Origin: Rodentibacter sp901420285 | Lineage (GTDB): Bacteria; Pseudomonadota; Gammaproteobacteria; Enterobacterales; Pasteurellaceae | DNA length: 64,000 nt | Assembly (NCBI RefSeq): GCF_041734645.1 | Contig: NZ_CP162010.1 | Location: 1,674,001-1,738,000 of the forward strand | Reading direction: 5' to 3' | In this document: piece after piece, positions 1-8,761 of the stretch | How positions within the stretch are numbered: position 1 is the stretch's first letter | Layout: the number at the start of each line of letters is the position of its first letter | Translations under genes and position numbers: made by a program | The notes under the pieces: generated by a model | What the model was told of the DNA's origin: nothing | Seen by the model: only the letters and a program-made list of their open reading frames with translations | Databases searched by the model: none

Positions 1-1639
1 GCAAACCCAGTACTTGATAACGTTCCATAATGGCTTTATTTTCTTCACCGTTTCGAGTCATATCCACTTGAAGCAATAACAGATTATTAAAGGCTTGTTG
101 CACTTTTTCATGGCGAAACGTGTATTTTTCAAACTCTTTACAGGCGACGCACCAATCGGCATAAAGATCCAACATCGCCAGTTTGTGTGGATTATTCGCC
201 AAGGCTTGCTCCAGTTCTTGCAGGCTTTCAATGCGGTGGAATTTCACAGGCTCAACTTCGCCATTGGAAGTCGTGTAGAGCACCGCATTGGAGCCTTGCC
301 AGACAAGGGTTTGCAGAGGTTGCGCAGCAATCACGGCGCAAACCAAAGACAAAACTTTCAGCGCATAAGCGAAACCCTTTTTCGGCATTTGCAGCGCAAA
401 CCAAACAAAGAACGTCGTCGCCAATAATGCCCACAAACGCGGTTCCCAGCCTTCCGGCAAAATGCGCGAAAGTAAAAATACCGGCAAGGCGAGCATTACA
501 AAACCGAAAGTACTTTTCACCGTGTTCATCCATTCGCCGGATTGCGGCAAAATTTTGTTACCGAACAGCGTAATCAGCATCAACGGCACGCCCATGCCAA
601 GCGCCAATAAATACAAGGTGACGGCGCCGGTAAATAAATCACCGCTTTGCGCTACATACAGCAACGCACCGGAAAGCGGCGCCGATGTACAAGGCGACGC
701 AACCAAGCCCGCAATCATGCCCATGAAGAATGCGCCGCCGAATGCGCCGGAGGTTTGTTTTTGGCTTAAAGCGTTCAGCTTGGTTTGTAGAGAACTCGGT
801 AATTGCAACGTAAACACGCCGAACATAGAAAGTGAGAGGAAAACGAACATGACCGATAGCGCGATCATTACGTAAGGATGTTGCAAGGCGATTTGAAACG
901 GCAGCCCTATGGCGGCGACCGCCAAACCGAGCAACGTATAAGTGAGCGCCATACCTTGCACGTAAAGGAAACTCAAGGAAAAGGCACGCGCCATATTCGG
1001 GCGATTTTGCCGGCCGATCACAATTGCCGACAACAACGGCAACATCGGTAATACGCAAGGCGTGAAAGCTAAGCCTAAACCAAGCAGGAAAAAGCCTAAC
1101 ACTGCGTATTTATGCCGAAACAAACCGGCAGCAAGTTGATCTTGCGGCGCCGACAACGGCTGTTCGGCAATTGAACGTGCGCCCGTTTTTTCAAAAGTCT
1201 GCGCTGACGTAATTAAATCGCCCACACGTAAAGATTTTATTTCCGGCGGATAACAAAACCCATCGGTGCAGCCTTGGTAACGGATTTCAATGCGGTCCTC
1301 CGGAGCAAGGGCGTTTGCAGCGGAGAAAGTCGCATCTAGCGGTTTGGTGAATACGTTCACTGCGCCGAAATAAGGATCCTGATGAATTTCCGGCGGTTGC
1401 GCAAACGTCACCGCAAGTGTCTGTTCTACAGTAGCTACGCTAATTTTATCTTGATACAAATAATAGCCGTCCACCGTATTCCAGTGGACATGTAACTGAT
1501 GTTTATCGGGGGAAAGTTGGATGGAAAGTGGAAAAGCGTCTTCTACTTTTAAAAAGGTTGTTTGAGATTTATCCAATAAGCCCGCTTGTGTCGCGAATGC
1601 AGTAAAAAACAGGCTAAAAATAAGGAAAAATTTTTTCAT
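1..1639 (-). CDS. dsbD: Thiol:disulfide interchange protein DsbD, 3' end cut by window edge
   Basis: Inner-membrane reductase that carries electrons from cytoplasmic thioredoxin to periplasmic DsbC/DsbG and cytochrome c maturation factors. The ATG at 1637-1639 opens a frame that stays open to base 1 (about 546 codons). It starts with a signal peptide (MKKFFLIF...), then the alpha domain with its cysteine pair in QGCTDGFCYPP. The membrane domain carries the paired cysteines FTPCVLP and ASPCTSAP, and the thioredoxin-like gamma domain has ADWCVACK. All three redox pairs are present, so the gene looks intact; only the last residues lie outside. It is divergent from arcA, an order also seen in H. 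influenzae. Two copies of the CAATGCGGT word (229, 280) lie in its C-terminal coding part. Confidence 0.95.
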   Translation of the reverse strand, partial: MKKFFLIFSLFFTAFATQAGLLDKSQTTFLKVEDAFPLSIQLSPDKHQLHVHWNTVDGYYLYQDKISVATVEQTLAVTFAQPPEIHQDPYFGAVNVFTKPLDATFSAANALAPEDRIEIRYQGCTDGFCYPPEIKSLRVGDLITSAQTFEKTGARSIAEQPLSAPQDQLAAGLFRHKYAVLGFFLLGLGLAFTPCVLPMLPLLSAIVIGRQNRPNMARAFSLSFLYVQGMALTYTLLGLAVAAIGLPFQIALQHPYVMIALSVMFVFLSLSMFGVFTLQLPSSLQTKLNALSQKQTSGAFGGAFFMGMIAGLVASPCTSAPLSGALLYVAQSGDLFTGAVTLYLLALGMGVPLMLITLFGNKILPQSGEWMNTVKSTFGFVMLALPVFLLSRILPEGWEPRLWALLATTFFVWFALQMPKKGFAYALKVLSLVCAVIAAQPLQTLVWQGSNAVLYTTSNGEVEPVKFHRIESLQELEQALANNPHKLAMLDLYADWCVACKEFEKYTFRHEKVQQAFNNLLLLQVDMTRNGEENKAIMERYQVLGL

Positions 1640-1704
1640 AAAAAAGGGGTCATGAGGTTGGCGTGGCGAGATTTTAACATAAAGAAATTTGAAACCCTAA
1701 AAAT

Positions 1705-1718
1705 ATGATTTAGATCAT
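1705..1718. promoter_or_regulatory. FNR-box-like palindrome
   Basis: ATGAT-TTAG-ATCAT is a perfect dyad with the FNR core TGAT-N4-ATCA (consensus TTGAT-N4-ATCAA; the outer base differs on both sides). It lies between divergent dsbD and arcA, centred about 81 bp before the proposed arcA start point. arcA is FNR-regulated in E. coli, so the location is sensible, but the match is short and imperfect. Confidence 0.4.
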
Positions 1719-1757
1719 AAAAATAGAAGGATCACAAAAAATAGCCTCTGTTTTTTA

Positions 1758-1793
1758 TTGTTACAACAATGTTACAAAGCTAAAATACGCCTC
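1758..1793 (+). promoter_or_regulatory. arcA sigma-70 promoter overlapped by an ArcA-box-like direct repeat
   Basis: TTGTTA (1758-1763), a 17-bp spacer and TAAAAT (1781-1786) form a good sigma-70 promoter, with transcription expected near 1793. Over the -35 lie two GTTAC units (1760-1764 and 1771-1775), exactly 11 bp apart. That is the repeat unit and spacing of ArcA boxes (GTTAATTAAATGTTAA type). It suggests negative autoregulation by ArcA-P occluding the -35. The promoter is seen in sequence; the regulation is inferred. Confidence 0.55.
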
Positions 1794-1819
1794 ACTAAAA
1801 ATAAGTAAAAGGATTGAAA

Positions 1820-2530
1820 ATGGCAGCACCGCAAATTCTTATTGTTGAAGATGAAGCCGTGACCCGCAATACATTGAAAGGGATTTTCGAAGCGGAAGGT
1901 TACGTCGTGCTTGAAGCCGAAGAAGGGGAACAAATGCACCGAGTATTAAAAAATAATTCGGTTGATTTGGTAGTAATGGACATTAATTTGCCCGGTAAAA
2001 ACGGTTTATTATTGGCGCGCGAATTACGCGAATACGCCAATTTGCCGCTAATTTTTTTAACCGGTCGCGATAACGAAGTGGATAAAATTTTAGGTTTAGA
2101 AATCGGTGCTGATGATTATCTCACCAAACCTTTTAACCCACGCGAACTTACCATCCGCGCGCGAAATTTGTTGCACCGCGTGATGGTGCAACACGAAAAA
2201 GAAAACCGAAACGGACGAGAATTTTATCGTTTTAACGGTTGGACATTGAATTTAAACAGCCATAATTTAATCAATCCGGAAGGCGAAGAATTTAAATTGC
2301 CACGCAGCGAATTTCGTGCCATGTTACATTTCTGTGAAAACCCGGGCAAATTGCAAACCCGCGAAGAATTGTTGATGAAAATGACTGGGCGCGAGTTAAA
2401 ACCGCAAGATCGTACGGTGGACGTCACGATTCGTCGCATCCGCAAACATTTTGAAGATCACCCCGGCACGCCTGAAATTATCGCCACGGTGCACGGCGAA
2501 GGTTATCGTTTCTGTGGCGAAATCGAATAA
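1820..2530 (+). CDS. arcA: Two-component response regulator ArcA
   Basis: Response regulator of the ArcB/ArcA redox system, which represses respiratory and TCA genes when oxygen is low. It has 236 residues, as usual for the family. The receiver domain has the acidic pair E10/D11, phospho-acceptor D54 (VVMDINLPG) and the lysine of DDYLTKPF. The C-terminal half is an OmpR/PhoB winged helix (DRTVDVTIRRIRKHFED). The ATG at 1820 is preceded by AAAAGGA with a good gap; an upstream TTG at 1814 would add two residues and is less likely. A strong hairpin terminator follows. Confidence 0.96.
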   Translation: MAAPQILIVEDEAVTRNTLKGIFEAEGYVVLEAEEGEQMHRVLKNNSVDLVVMDINLPGKNGLLLARELREYANLPLIFLTGRDNEVDKILGLEIGADDYLTKPFNPRELTIRARNLLHRVMVQHEKENRNGREFYRFNGWTLNLNSHNLINPEGEEFKLPRSEFRAMLHFCENPGKLQTREELLMKMTGRELKPQDRTVDVTIRRIRKHFEDHPGTPEIIATVHGEGYRFCGEIE

Positions 2531-2550
2531 AGAGCAAGATAACGCAAAGA

Positions 2551-2575
2551 AAGGCTGAAGATTCAGCCTTTTTCT
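2551..2575 (+). terminator. Rho-independent terminator after arcA
   Basis: Nine-bp perfect stem AAGGCTGAA/TTCAGCCTT (2551-2559 and 2562-2570), followed by TTTCTTTC. It sits 20 nt after the arcA stop and before smpB on the same strand. Confidence 0.85.
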
Positions 2576-2645
2576 TTCCCCCTCTTTTTGCCATCACCGC
2601 ACAGATTCGGTAGAATCTGCGGAAATTTTTTCACCGGATCAAATT

Positions 2646-3128
2646 ATGACAAAGAAAAAACTAAAACCGGGTTCAAACACCATTGCACTGAATAAACGCG
2701 CACGCCACGATTATTTTATTGAAGACGAAATCGAAGCCGGACTTGAATTGCAAGGCTGGGAAGTCAAATCCATGCGCGCCGGCAAAGCAAATATCAGCGA
2801 CAGCTACATTATTTTCAAAAATGGAGAGGTTTATTTGTTCGGCGCGACCATTCAGCCGTTAAGTTTGGCTTCAACCCATGTAGTATGCGATCCAACGCGG
2901 ACGCGTAAACTTTTGTTAAAGCAACGCGAACTTGAATCGCTGTTCGGCAAATCCAGCCGCGATGGGTTCACCATCGTCGCGCTTTCCCTTTATTGGAAAG
3001 GCGCATGGGCAAAAATTAAAATCGGTTTAGCAAAAGGGAAGAAACAACACGACAAACGCGATGATATTAAAGACCGTGAATGGAAAGTCGCAAAAGAGCG
3101 AATTATGAAAAATGCGCGTCGCGGCTAA
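2646..3128 (+). CDS. smpB: SsrA-binding protein SmpB
   Basis: Partner of tmRNA in trans-translation; it delivers tmRNA to stalled ribosomes. The 160 residues match the family. Seen are the N-terminal core (ALNKRARHDYFIEDEIEAGL, ELQGWEVKSMRAGKANI) and the basic C-terminal tail (KGKKQHDKRDDIKDREWK...) that enters the mRNA channel. The ATG at 2646 is the only sensible start. No ssrA gene is adjacent. It stands alone, followed by the convergent obgE group, with a word-pair hairpin as the likely terminator. Confidence 0.96.
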   Translation: MTKKKLKPGSNTIALNKRARHDYFIEDEIEAGLELQGWEVKSMRAGKANISDSYIIFKNGEVYLFGATIQPLSLASTHVVCDPTRTRKLLLKQRELESLFGKSSRDGFTIVALSLYWKGAWAKIKIGLAKGKKQHDKRDDIKDREWKVAKERIMKNARRG

Positions 3129-3129
3129 A

Positions 3130-3167
3130 GGGACGTTTTTAAAAAGGGAAGCATTTTTAAAACGTCG
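3130..3167. repeat. AT-rich inverted repeat after smpB
   Basis: GACGTTTTTAAAAA and its near-complement TTTTTAAAACGTC flank a short loop just after the smpB stop. This could be a weak terminator or a processing hairpin; there is no U-tract after it. Confidence 0.4.
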
Positions 3168-3256
3168 CATAACGCCCGAACCTTGGGCAAGATGCCTCAT
3201 CTTGAGGTTATTAAGAAGTCTATCGAAGCAAAACCCAACCTTAATTATTGATCTCT

Positions 3257-3303
3257 AAAAATAGCACCGTATTGAAACCTCTTCCAATGCGGTGCTATTT
3301 TTT
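3257..3303. terminator. Terminator made of an inverted pair of the CAATGCGGTGC word
   Basis: GCACCGTATTG (3264-3274, one base off the word) and CAATGCGGTGC (3285-3295) are inverted, 10 nt apart. Flanking A and T runs extend the stem (AAAAATA / TATTTTTT), which gives a classic bidirectional terminator between convergent smpB and obgE. It has the same geometry as the pairs at 38927, 52558 and 57687. Confidence 0.8.
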
Positions 3304-3332
3304 GACTCCAACTTAAACCGTTCGGTCAGAAC

Positions 3333-4502
3333 TCAAGGCTTATAAATAAACTCAACGCCTTCGTCATCTTCTTCCGTCCAATCATCGTCCCAATCTTCGT
3401 CATCCACTTGATGTTCGGCAAGTTGTTCTTGGTGATAATCTTCCCATTTGAATTTCACTTCTTCCGGTGCGCTTTCCGGCACCTCGGCTTCGCGTGGGTG
3501 AGCAATAATGAAGTCCATAATATCGCGACATAACACCGGCACGTTTTTACCGGTGGCGGCGGAAATGAGGTAATAATCACCGTCCCAGCCAAGACGCTCG
3601 ACGATGTCTTCGGCGCGTTCACGCGCTTCTTCATCGCTCATGGTGTCGATTTTATTGAACACCAACCAAGTCGGTTTTTCGGCGAGTTTTTCGCTGTATC
3701 GGAACAATTCCGCTTCAATAATCGCCATGTTATCCGCCGGATCGGAACCGTCAATCGGGTTAATATCCACCAGATGAATTAACACGCGACAACGTTCCAA
3801 GTGTTTCAAGAAACGAATGCCTAAGCCCGCGCCGTCCGCCGCGCCTTCAATTAAGCCCGGAATATCCGCCACCACGAAACTGTTCGCGTCGTCCACTTTC
3901 ACCACGCCGAGGCTCGGCACCAAGGTGGTGAACGGATAATCCGCCACTTTCGGTTTGGCGGCGGAAACGGCACGAATAAATGTCGATTTTCCCGCATTTG
4001 GTAAACCAAGCATACCTACATCTGCGAGCAACATTAATTCTAAACGCAAATCGCGTTTTTCACCCGGCGTCCCCATGGTTTTTTGACGTGGCGCGCGATT
4101 TACAGAAGATTTGAAACGGGTGTTGCCTAAACCGTGATAACCGCCTTTTGCCACCAACATTTTTTGTCCGTGTTTGGTGAGATCGCCCAAAGTTTCTTTG
4201 GTGTCGTTGTCAATGGCGCGCGTGCCCACCGGCACCGGTAAAATAATGTCTTTACCGCGACGGCCGGTACAATCCGAACTACGACCGTTTTCACCGCGTT
4301 CGGCAGCAAAGCGTTTGTTAAAGCGGTAGTCGATTAACGTGTTAAGATTTTCGTCTGCCACTAAATACACGTCACCACCGTCGCCACCATCGCCGCCGTC
4401 CGGCCCGCCTTTCGGGATAAATTTTTCACGACGAAAACTCACGCAACCGTTGCCGCCGTCGCCCGCTTCCACGCGGATGAGGGATTCATCAATAAATTTC
4501 AT
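3333..4502 (-). CDS. obgE: Obg-family GTPase ObgE/CgtA
   Basis: Ribosome-associated GTPase involved in 50S maturation and stress control. The 389 residues are typical. The glycine-rich Obg fold opens with MKFIDESLIRVEAGDGGNGC and GGPDGGDGGDGGDV. The G domain follows from about residue 160 with P-loop GLPNAGKST, DIPGLIEGA (G3) and NKID (G4). The acidic C-terminal tail (DDEDWDDDWTEEDDEG) is of the type seen in gamma-proteobacteria. It is last in the rplU-rpmA-DMT-obgE group. Confidence 0.97.
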   Translation of the reverse strand: MKFIDESLIRVEAGDGGNGCVSFRREKFIPKGGPDGGDGGDGGDVYLVADENLNTLIDYRFNKRFAAERGENGRSSDCTGRRGKDIILPVPVGTRAIDNDTKETLGDLTKHGQKMLVAKGGYHGLGNTRFKSSVNRAPRQKTMGTPGEKRDLRLELMLLADVGMLGLPNAGKSTFIRAVSAAKPKVADYPFTTLVPSLGVVKVDDANSFVVADIPGLIEGAADGAGLGIRFLKHLERCRVLIHLVDINPIDGSDPADNMAIIEAELFRYSEKLAEKPTWLVFNKIDTMSDEEARERAEDIVERLGWDGDYYLISAATGKNVPVLCRDIMDFIIAHPREAEVPESAPEEVKFKWEDYHQEQLAEHQVDDEDWDDDWTEEDDEGVEFIYKP

Positions 4503-4591
4503 ATTTTTCCTGTTCTGTTCAGTTATTTTTAAGTCGACGTATTCTAGCAGAATCTCGCGATAAGTTCGCGGGATAAAACGGGGGGAAAAGA

Positions 4592-4624
4592 AAAACCGAC
4601 CGGGGATAAAGTACGGTCGGTTTT
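4592..4624. terminator. Hairpin between the DMT gene and obgE
   Basis: Stem AAAACCGACCG/CGGTCGGTTTT (4592-4602 and 4614-4624), with A/T runs on both sides. It may attenuate read-through from the upstream transporter gene into obgE. Confidence 0.75.
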
Positions 4625-4627
4625 AAA

Positions 4628-5545
4628 CTAGGATTTCTTTGGAATGAGTTTGTGCCCGATGGCGGATAAAATCGCGCCGCATACGACAATAAACGCGCCG
4701 ATATAGCTCAGGATATTGAGTTCCGGCGCGGGGAAATCCGTCGGATCAATGTAATGGGCGAGGTGAGCAAATAAAATGGTAAATAGCGGAACCAGAGTGA
4801 TGACTACGCTGACTTTGGATACTTCCCAGCGATTTAAGGCTTCGGCATAAGCACCGTAGCCGAACAAAGTGTTTAAACAACAGTAAATAAAACAGCCGAA
4901 GGCAAATGGCGTTAATTCCCGGACTTGTGAAAATTCGGCAAAGGGCGTGAAAACCATGGCGCAGCCGAAATACATCATGAATAAAATTTGTTGCGCGCTG
5001 AATTTTCTGAGCATGAGTTTTTGCGCCATGCCGTAGGCGACCCACACAAGTGCGGCACTGATGCTGATAAACACACCGGTGGAATAAGTGTTGAGTCCGC
5101 TGAAAATTTCCAATCGATCGTTAAAAAATAAGCCTAAACCGATGAGTAGCAAAACCAAGCCGATTTTTTGGTGTAAACCCAGCTTTTCTTTAAACACGAG
5201 TACGCCGCAGATGAGCATACCGAAGGAGGATAAATGGATAAAAATTTGCGCTACGGAAGGTTCGATGTAATTTAACGAGCTGTTAAATAAGAAAAAATTT
5301 CCCGCTAATCCCATTACGCCGATAATTGCCAACCCGGCAAAATAGCCAAGTTTGGAGAAATCGGGTAAGGCTTTTTTATAAGCGAGTAATAACAAGAGGG
5401 CGCAAGTTGCTACAACAAAGCGATACCAAACAATGGTTTGTGCGTTCATTACCGCGACGACCTGTTTTAAGGCAACCGGCAGGGAGCCCCACGCCATGGC
5501 GGTAATCAATGCAAAAAGGAAACCTAACAGGGGTTGTTGTTTCAT
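4628..5545 (-). CDS. EamA-type drug/metabolite transporter (DMT)
   Basis: Inner-membrane carrier of 305 residues with about ten membrane segments in two EamA repeats. The first opens with LLGFLFALITAMAWGSLPVALKQ; the second starts near residue 155 (STGVFISISAALVWVAYG). The substrate is unknown. It lies between rpmA and obgE, the position taken by HI0878 in H. influenzae, so the arrangement is a family trait and not a recent insertion. The ATG at 5545 is well placed. Terminator hairpins on both sides suggest it is partly uncoupled from the ribosomal protein genes. Confidence 0.85.
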   Translation of the reverse strand: MKQQPLLGFLFALITAMAWGSLPVALKQVVAVMNAQTIVWYRFVVATCALLLLLAYKKALPDFSKLGYFAGLAIIGVMGLAGNFFLFNSSLNYIEPSVAQIFIHLSSFGMLICGVLVFKEKLGLHQKIGLVLLLIGLGLFFNDRLEIFSGLNTYSTGVFISISAALVWVAYGMAQKLMLRKFSAQQILFMMYFGCAMVFTPFAEFSQVRELTPFAFGCFIYCCLNTLFGYGAYAEALNRWEVSKVSVVITLVPLFTILFAHLAHYIDPTDFPAPELNILSYIGAFIVVCGAILSAIGHKLIPKKS

Positions 5546-5556
5546 TATTTCATCTA

Positions 5557-5590
5557 TGAAAAATGCCCCGCATGAAAGCAGGGCATTTTA
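5557..5590 (-). terminator. Terminator after rpmA
   Basis: On the minus strand the stem AAATGCCC/GGGCATTT (arms 5561-5568 and 5581-5588) is followed by a T run just after the rpmA stop. Confidence 0.75.
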
Positions 5591-5606
5591 TTCTGTTTTA
5601 GTAAAA

Positions 5607-5864
5607 TTATTCGGTAACGATACTCACGTATTTACGGCTTTTTTCGCCTTTTACTTCAAATTTTACTTTACCATCGGCTGTCGCGAATAAGGTGTGGTCA
5701 CGTCCCATACCAACGTTGTTGCCTGCGTGGAATTTGGTACCACGTTGGCGAACGATGATGCTACCTGCTAATACGGATTCACCACCGAAACGTTTAACAC
5801 CAAGACGTTTAGCTTCAGAATCACGACCGTTACGAGTTGAACCACCAGCTTTTTTAGTTGCCAT
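5607..5864 (-). CDS. rpmA: 50S ribosomal protein L27
   Basis: Small basic protein near the peptidyl transferase centre. It has 85 residues starting [17 protein letters not shown], the diagnostic L27 N-terminus that reaches toward the P-site tRNA. GGC-type positions and [22 protein letters not shown] are canonical. It lies 20 nt after rplU in the usual pair. Confidence 0.98.
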
Positions 5865-5884
5865 CTACTTGATCTCCTCTGAAA

Positions 5885-6196
5885 TTATGCTTGAATCCCA
5901 GTGATTTTCACTTCTGTGAACCACTGACGATGACCTTGTTGTTTACGGCTGTGTTTGCGACGACGGAATTTAACGATTTTAACTTTATCGCCACGACCTT
6001 GTGCCACTACTTCAGCCACTACTTTTGCGCCGGCAACAACCGGTGCACCGATTTTAACATCTTCACCATTAACGACCATCAACACTGAATCAAACTCAAC
6101 TGTTGCGCCAGTTGCAAGTTCAAGTTTTTCTAAACGAACCACTTGACCTTCGCTTACTCGGTGTTGTTTACCGCCACTTTGGAAAACTGCGTACAT
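5885..6196 (-). CDS. rplU: 50S ribosomal protein L21
   Basis: 103-residue protein binding 23S rRNA. The true start is the ATG at 6194-6196 (MYAVFQSGGKQHRVSEGQ...), with GGAGT just upstream. An open extension to 6256 adds 20 residues not found in the family. The C-terminal FRRRKHSRKQQGHRQ is the conserved RNA-binding tail. It is first gene of the rplU-rpmA group and divergent from ispB. Confidence 0.97.
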   Translation of the reverse strand: MYAVFQSGGKQHRVSEGQVVRLEKLELATGATVEFDSVLMVVNGEDVKIGAPVVAGAKVVAEVVAQGRGDKVKIVKFRRRKHSRKQQGHRQWFTEVKITGIQA

Positions 6197-6444
6197 AAAT
6201 ACTCCGCTATAATTGTGCTCTAATGTTGTTTCATTTCGCACATAAAATTCATACAAATAGGGCGCAAATTCTACGGAAAATTTTAGGGGATAGCAAGAAT
6301 TTATTTGCGGGAAAATAAAAAAATTCGCAAATTCGGCAGTTTGATTTCAGAAAGCCTGAAAAATCAGGTAAAATCCACCGCACTTTACTTTTTTCGTTTC
6401 ACCAAGGCCTGATTTTATTGGTTTTAATCAGTCGAATTAACAAA

Positions 6445-7434
6445 ATGAATACAACAAACTTAATGGATATGCAGACAATCCAGGCGTTAAGCCACGCGGA
6501 TATGCAAAAAGTCAATGAATCAATTTTAGCCCAGCTGAATTCTGATGTGGCATTAATTAATCAGCTGGGTTTTTATATTGTACAAGGCGGCGGCAAGCGT
6601 ATTCGTCCGCTAATTGCCGTATTGGCGGCAAGAGCGTTGGGGTTTGCAGGACAACAAGCCATTACCTGTGCGACTTTTGTAGAATTTATTCACACCGCTT
6701 CTTTATTACATGATGATGTAGTCGATGAATCCGATATGCGTCGCGGGCGTGCCACGGCAAATGCGGAATTTGGTAATGCAGCAAGCGTATTAGTCGGCGA
6801 CTTTATTTATACGCGCGCCTTTCAGTTGGTCGCACAGTTAGAATCGCTGAAAATTTTGCGCATTATGGCGGATGCCACCAACGTACTGGCGGAAGGTGAA
6901 GTGCAGCAATTAATGAACGTCAATGATCCGCAAACCAGCGAAGAAAATTACATGCGGGTGATTTACAGCAAAACCGCCCGTTTATTTGAAGTTGCCGGAC
7001 AAGCGGCGGCGATTATTGCCGGCGCGACAGAAGCCCAAGAGAAAGCACTGCAAGATTACGGTCGTTATCTCGGCACCGCATTCCAACTGGTGGATGATGT
7101 GTTGGACTACAGTGCCAACGCCAAAGCACTCGGGAAAAATGTCGGTGACGATTTAGCCGAAGGTAAACCAACACTTCCTTTATTGCACGCCATGCACCAT
7201 GGCAACCCGCAACAAGCGACATTGATTCGCGAAGCCATCGAACAAGGCGGAAAACGTGAAGCTATCGATGAAGTGTTAGCCATTATGGCGGAGCACAAAT
7301 CCTTAGATTACGCCATGGATCGCGCCAAACAGGAAGCGCAAAAAGCCGTGGATGCGATTCGGGTTTTGCCGGAAAGCGAGTATAAAAACGCGTTGATTTC
7401 TTTAGCCTATTTATCGGTAGATAGAAGTTATTAA
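6445..7434 (+). CDS. ispB: Octaprenyl diphosphate synthase IspB
   Basis: Trans-polyprenyl synthase that makes the side chain of ubiquinone/menaquinone. It shows GGGKRIRP, the first aspartate motif LLHDDVVDESDMRRG and the second VDDVLDYSANAKALGKNVGDD. About 329 residues from the ATG at 6445. The ATG at 6460 (MDMQTIQALS) fits the E. coli N-terminus equally well, and neither has a strong ribosome site. A TTG at 6418 extends the frame but is unlikely. It is divergent from rplU and followed after 1 nt by queH. A standard AAGTGCGGT uptake signal lies upstream at 6377-6385 (minus orientation). Confidence 0.95.
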   Translation: MNTTNLMDMQTIQALSHADMQKVNESILAQLNSDVALINQLGFYIVQGGGKRIRPLIAVLAARALGFAGQQAITCATFVEFIHTASLLHDDVVDESDMRRGRATANAEFGNAASVLVGDFIYTRAFQLVAQLESLKILRIMADATNVLAEGEVQQLMNVNDPQTSEENYMRVIYSKTARLFEVAGQAAAIIAGATEAQEKALQDYGRYLGTAFQLVDDVLDYSANAKALGKNVGDDLAEGKPTLPLLHAMHHGNPQQATLIREAIEQGGKREAIDEVLAIMAEHKSLDYAMDRAKQEAQKAVDAIRVLPESEYKNALISLAYLSVDRSY

Positions 7435-7435
7435 G

Positions 7436-8161
7436 ATGACAGAACAACAATCTCAAAGTGCGGTCGGTTTTCAGCATAAAACACGTAAACAAAAACCGCG
7501 TAAAGATCCCAATGCGCCGTTTATTCGTGAAAAACTGGAATTGCCGGATGGGCATAATAAACTGCTTTTACATTCTTGCTGTGCCCCTTGCTCGGGCGAA
7601 GTGATGGAAGCGATTTTGGCATCCGGTATTGAATTCACTATTTATTTTTATAATCCGAATATCCATCCGCTTAAAGAATATTTAATCCGCAAAGAAGAAA
7701 ATATTCGCTTTGCGCAAAAATTCGGTATTCCGTTTATCGATGCAGACTATGATCGCCAAGAATGGTTTGATCGTGCCAAAGGTATGGAATGGGAGCCGGA
7801 GCGCGGCATTCGTTGCACCATGTGTTTCGATATGCGTTTTGAAAAAGCCGCCGAATACGCCCATGAGCATGGTTTTCCGGTGTTCACCAGTTGCCTTGGC
7901 ATTTCCCGTTGGAAAGACATGGCGCAAATTAACGGTTGCGGTCATCGTGCAGCGGAAAAATATGATGACGTGATTTATTGGGACTACAACTGGCGCAAAG
8001 AAGGCGGTTCGCAACGCATGATTGAAATCAGCAAACGCGAACGTTTTTATCAGCAGGAATATTGCGGCTGTGTGTATTCCCTACGCGACAGTAATAAATG
8101 GCGTGAACAAACAGGCCGCCAAAAAATCGAAATCGGTAAATTGTATTATTCGCCGGATTAA
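7436..8161 (+). CDS. queH: Epoxyqueuosine reductase QueH
   Basis: Non-cobalamin enzyme that reduces epoxyqueuosine to queuosine in tRNA (former DUF208). The 241 residues carry the signature LLHSCCAPCSGEVM near residue 42, RCTMCFDMRFEKAA, FTSCLGISRWKD and EYCGCVYSL. These cysteines form the cluster and active site. It starts 1 nt after the ispB stop, so the two are co-transcribed. It works downstream of Tgt and QueA, which lie at 24.7-27.1 kb of this window. An AAGTGCGGT uptake signal is embedded in the N-terminal codons (7456-7464). Confidence 0.94.
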   Translation: MTEQQSQSAVGFQHKTRKQKPRKDPNAPFIREKLELPDGHNKLLLHSCCAPCSGEVMEAILASGIEFTIYFYNPNIHPLKEYLIRKEENIRFAQKFGIPFIDADYDRQEWFDRAKGMEWEPERGIRCTMCFDMRFEKAAEYAHEHGFPVFTSCLGISRWKDMAQINGCGHRAAEKYDDVIYWDYNWRKEGGSQRMIEISKRERFYQQEYCGCVYSLRDSNKWREQTGRQKIEIGKLYYSPD

Positions 8162-8193
8162 AAAACCCCACAAAAACGGATCTTACTTTACCC

Positions 8194-8226
8194 AAATACC
8201 GATGACGTTTTATCGGTATTTTTTAT
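8194..8226 (+). terminator. Terminator after queH
   Basis: Ten-bp stem AAATACCGAT/ATCGGTATTT (8194-8203 and 8212-8221) and a T run, 33 nt after the queH stop and before psiE. Confidence 0.85.
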
Positions 8227-8250
8227 TAAACATAGACTTAAGGAAACAAA

Positions 8251-8667
8251 ATGGAAGAAAATCAATTAGAAAAATTACCTAAAATCGTGATCGGTATATT
8301 GAAGGTCGTATTGAGCACCGCATTGATTGCCCTTGCCGTCGTGCTCGTCATTGCTTTAGCCAAAATCACCTATTCTCTCGCCTTAATGGTAATAAATCCC
8401 TCCTCAGTTGTGCCTTATGCCGTAGCGGAAGAAGCTGTAATGTTTTTTCTGTACTTCGGTTTTATCGGGCTTATCGTGCAATATTTTAAAAGCGGCTATC
8501 ACTTTCCGCTGCGCTATTTCATCTATGCAGGGATTACCGCCATGTTGCGCTTAATCATTGTTAACCATGAAAGCGCGAGCGAAACGATCCTGTTTGCCGG
8601 CGCGATTTTGATTATGGTGATTGCGCTCTGTTTAATTTTGTATTCAGATAAGTTAAGAAATATTTAA
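8251..8667 (+). CDS. psiE: Phosphate-starvation-inducible membrane protein PsiE
   Basis: 138-residue inner-membrane protein of the PsiE family, function unknown. It has four hydrophobic segments (about residues 15-40, 58-80, 85-105, 110-132), with EEAVMFFLYFGFIGLIVQYFKSGYHFPLRYF between the second and third. The ATG at 8251 follows AAGGAAAC. Named by family; the link to phosphate in this organism is not shown by the sequence. Confidence 0.85.
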   Translation: MEENQLEKLPKIVIGILKVVLSTALIALAVVLVIALAKITYSLALMVINPSSVVPYAVAEEAVMFFLYFGFIGLIVQYFKSGYHFPLRYFIYAGITAMLRLIIVNHESASETILFAGAILIMVIALCLILYSDKLRNI

Positions 8668-8686
8668 CGACCAAAAAGTAATATGC

Positions 8687-8738
8687 GGTGAAACGTCCCC
8701 TAAAAATAGGGAATAGTCGCATTTAGCGCGGTTTCACC
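8687..8738. repeat. Inverted repeat after psiE
   Basis: GGTGAAAC (8687-8694) and GTTTCACC (8731-8738) enclose 36 nt between the convergent psiE and tqsA stops. Possible terminator structure; no U-tract. Confidence 0.35.
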
Positions 8739-8761
8739 ACATCTTTTCATTTTTAATACAT

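Noticed and set aside
95..1058. Several overlapping reading frames on both strands at the left edge
   Set aside because: They are shadows of dsbD, whose own frame runs off the window edge and has all family motifs.
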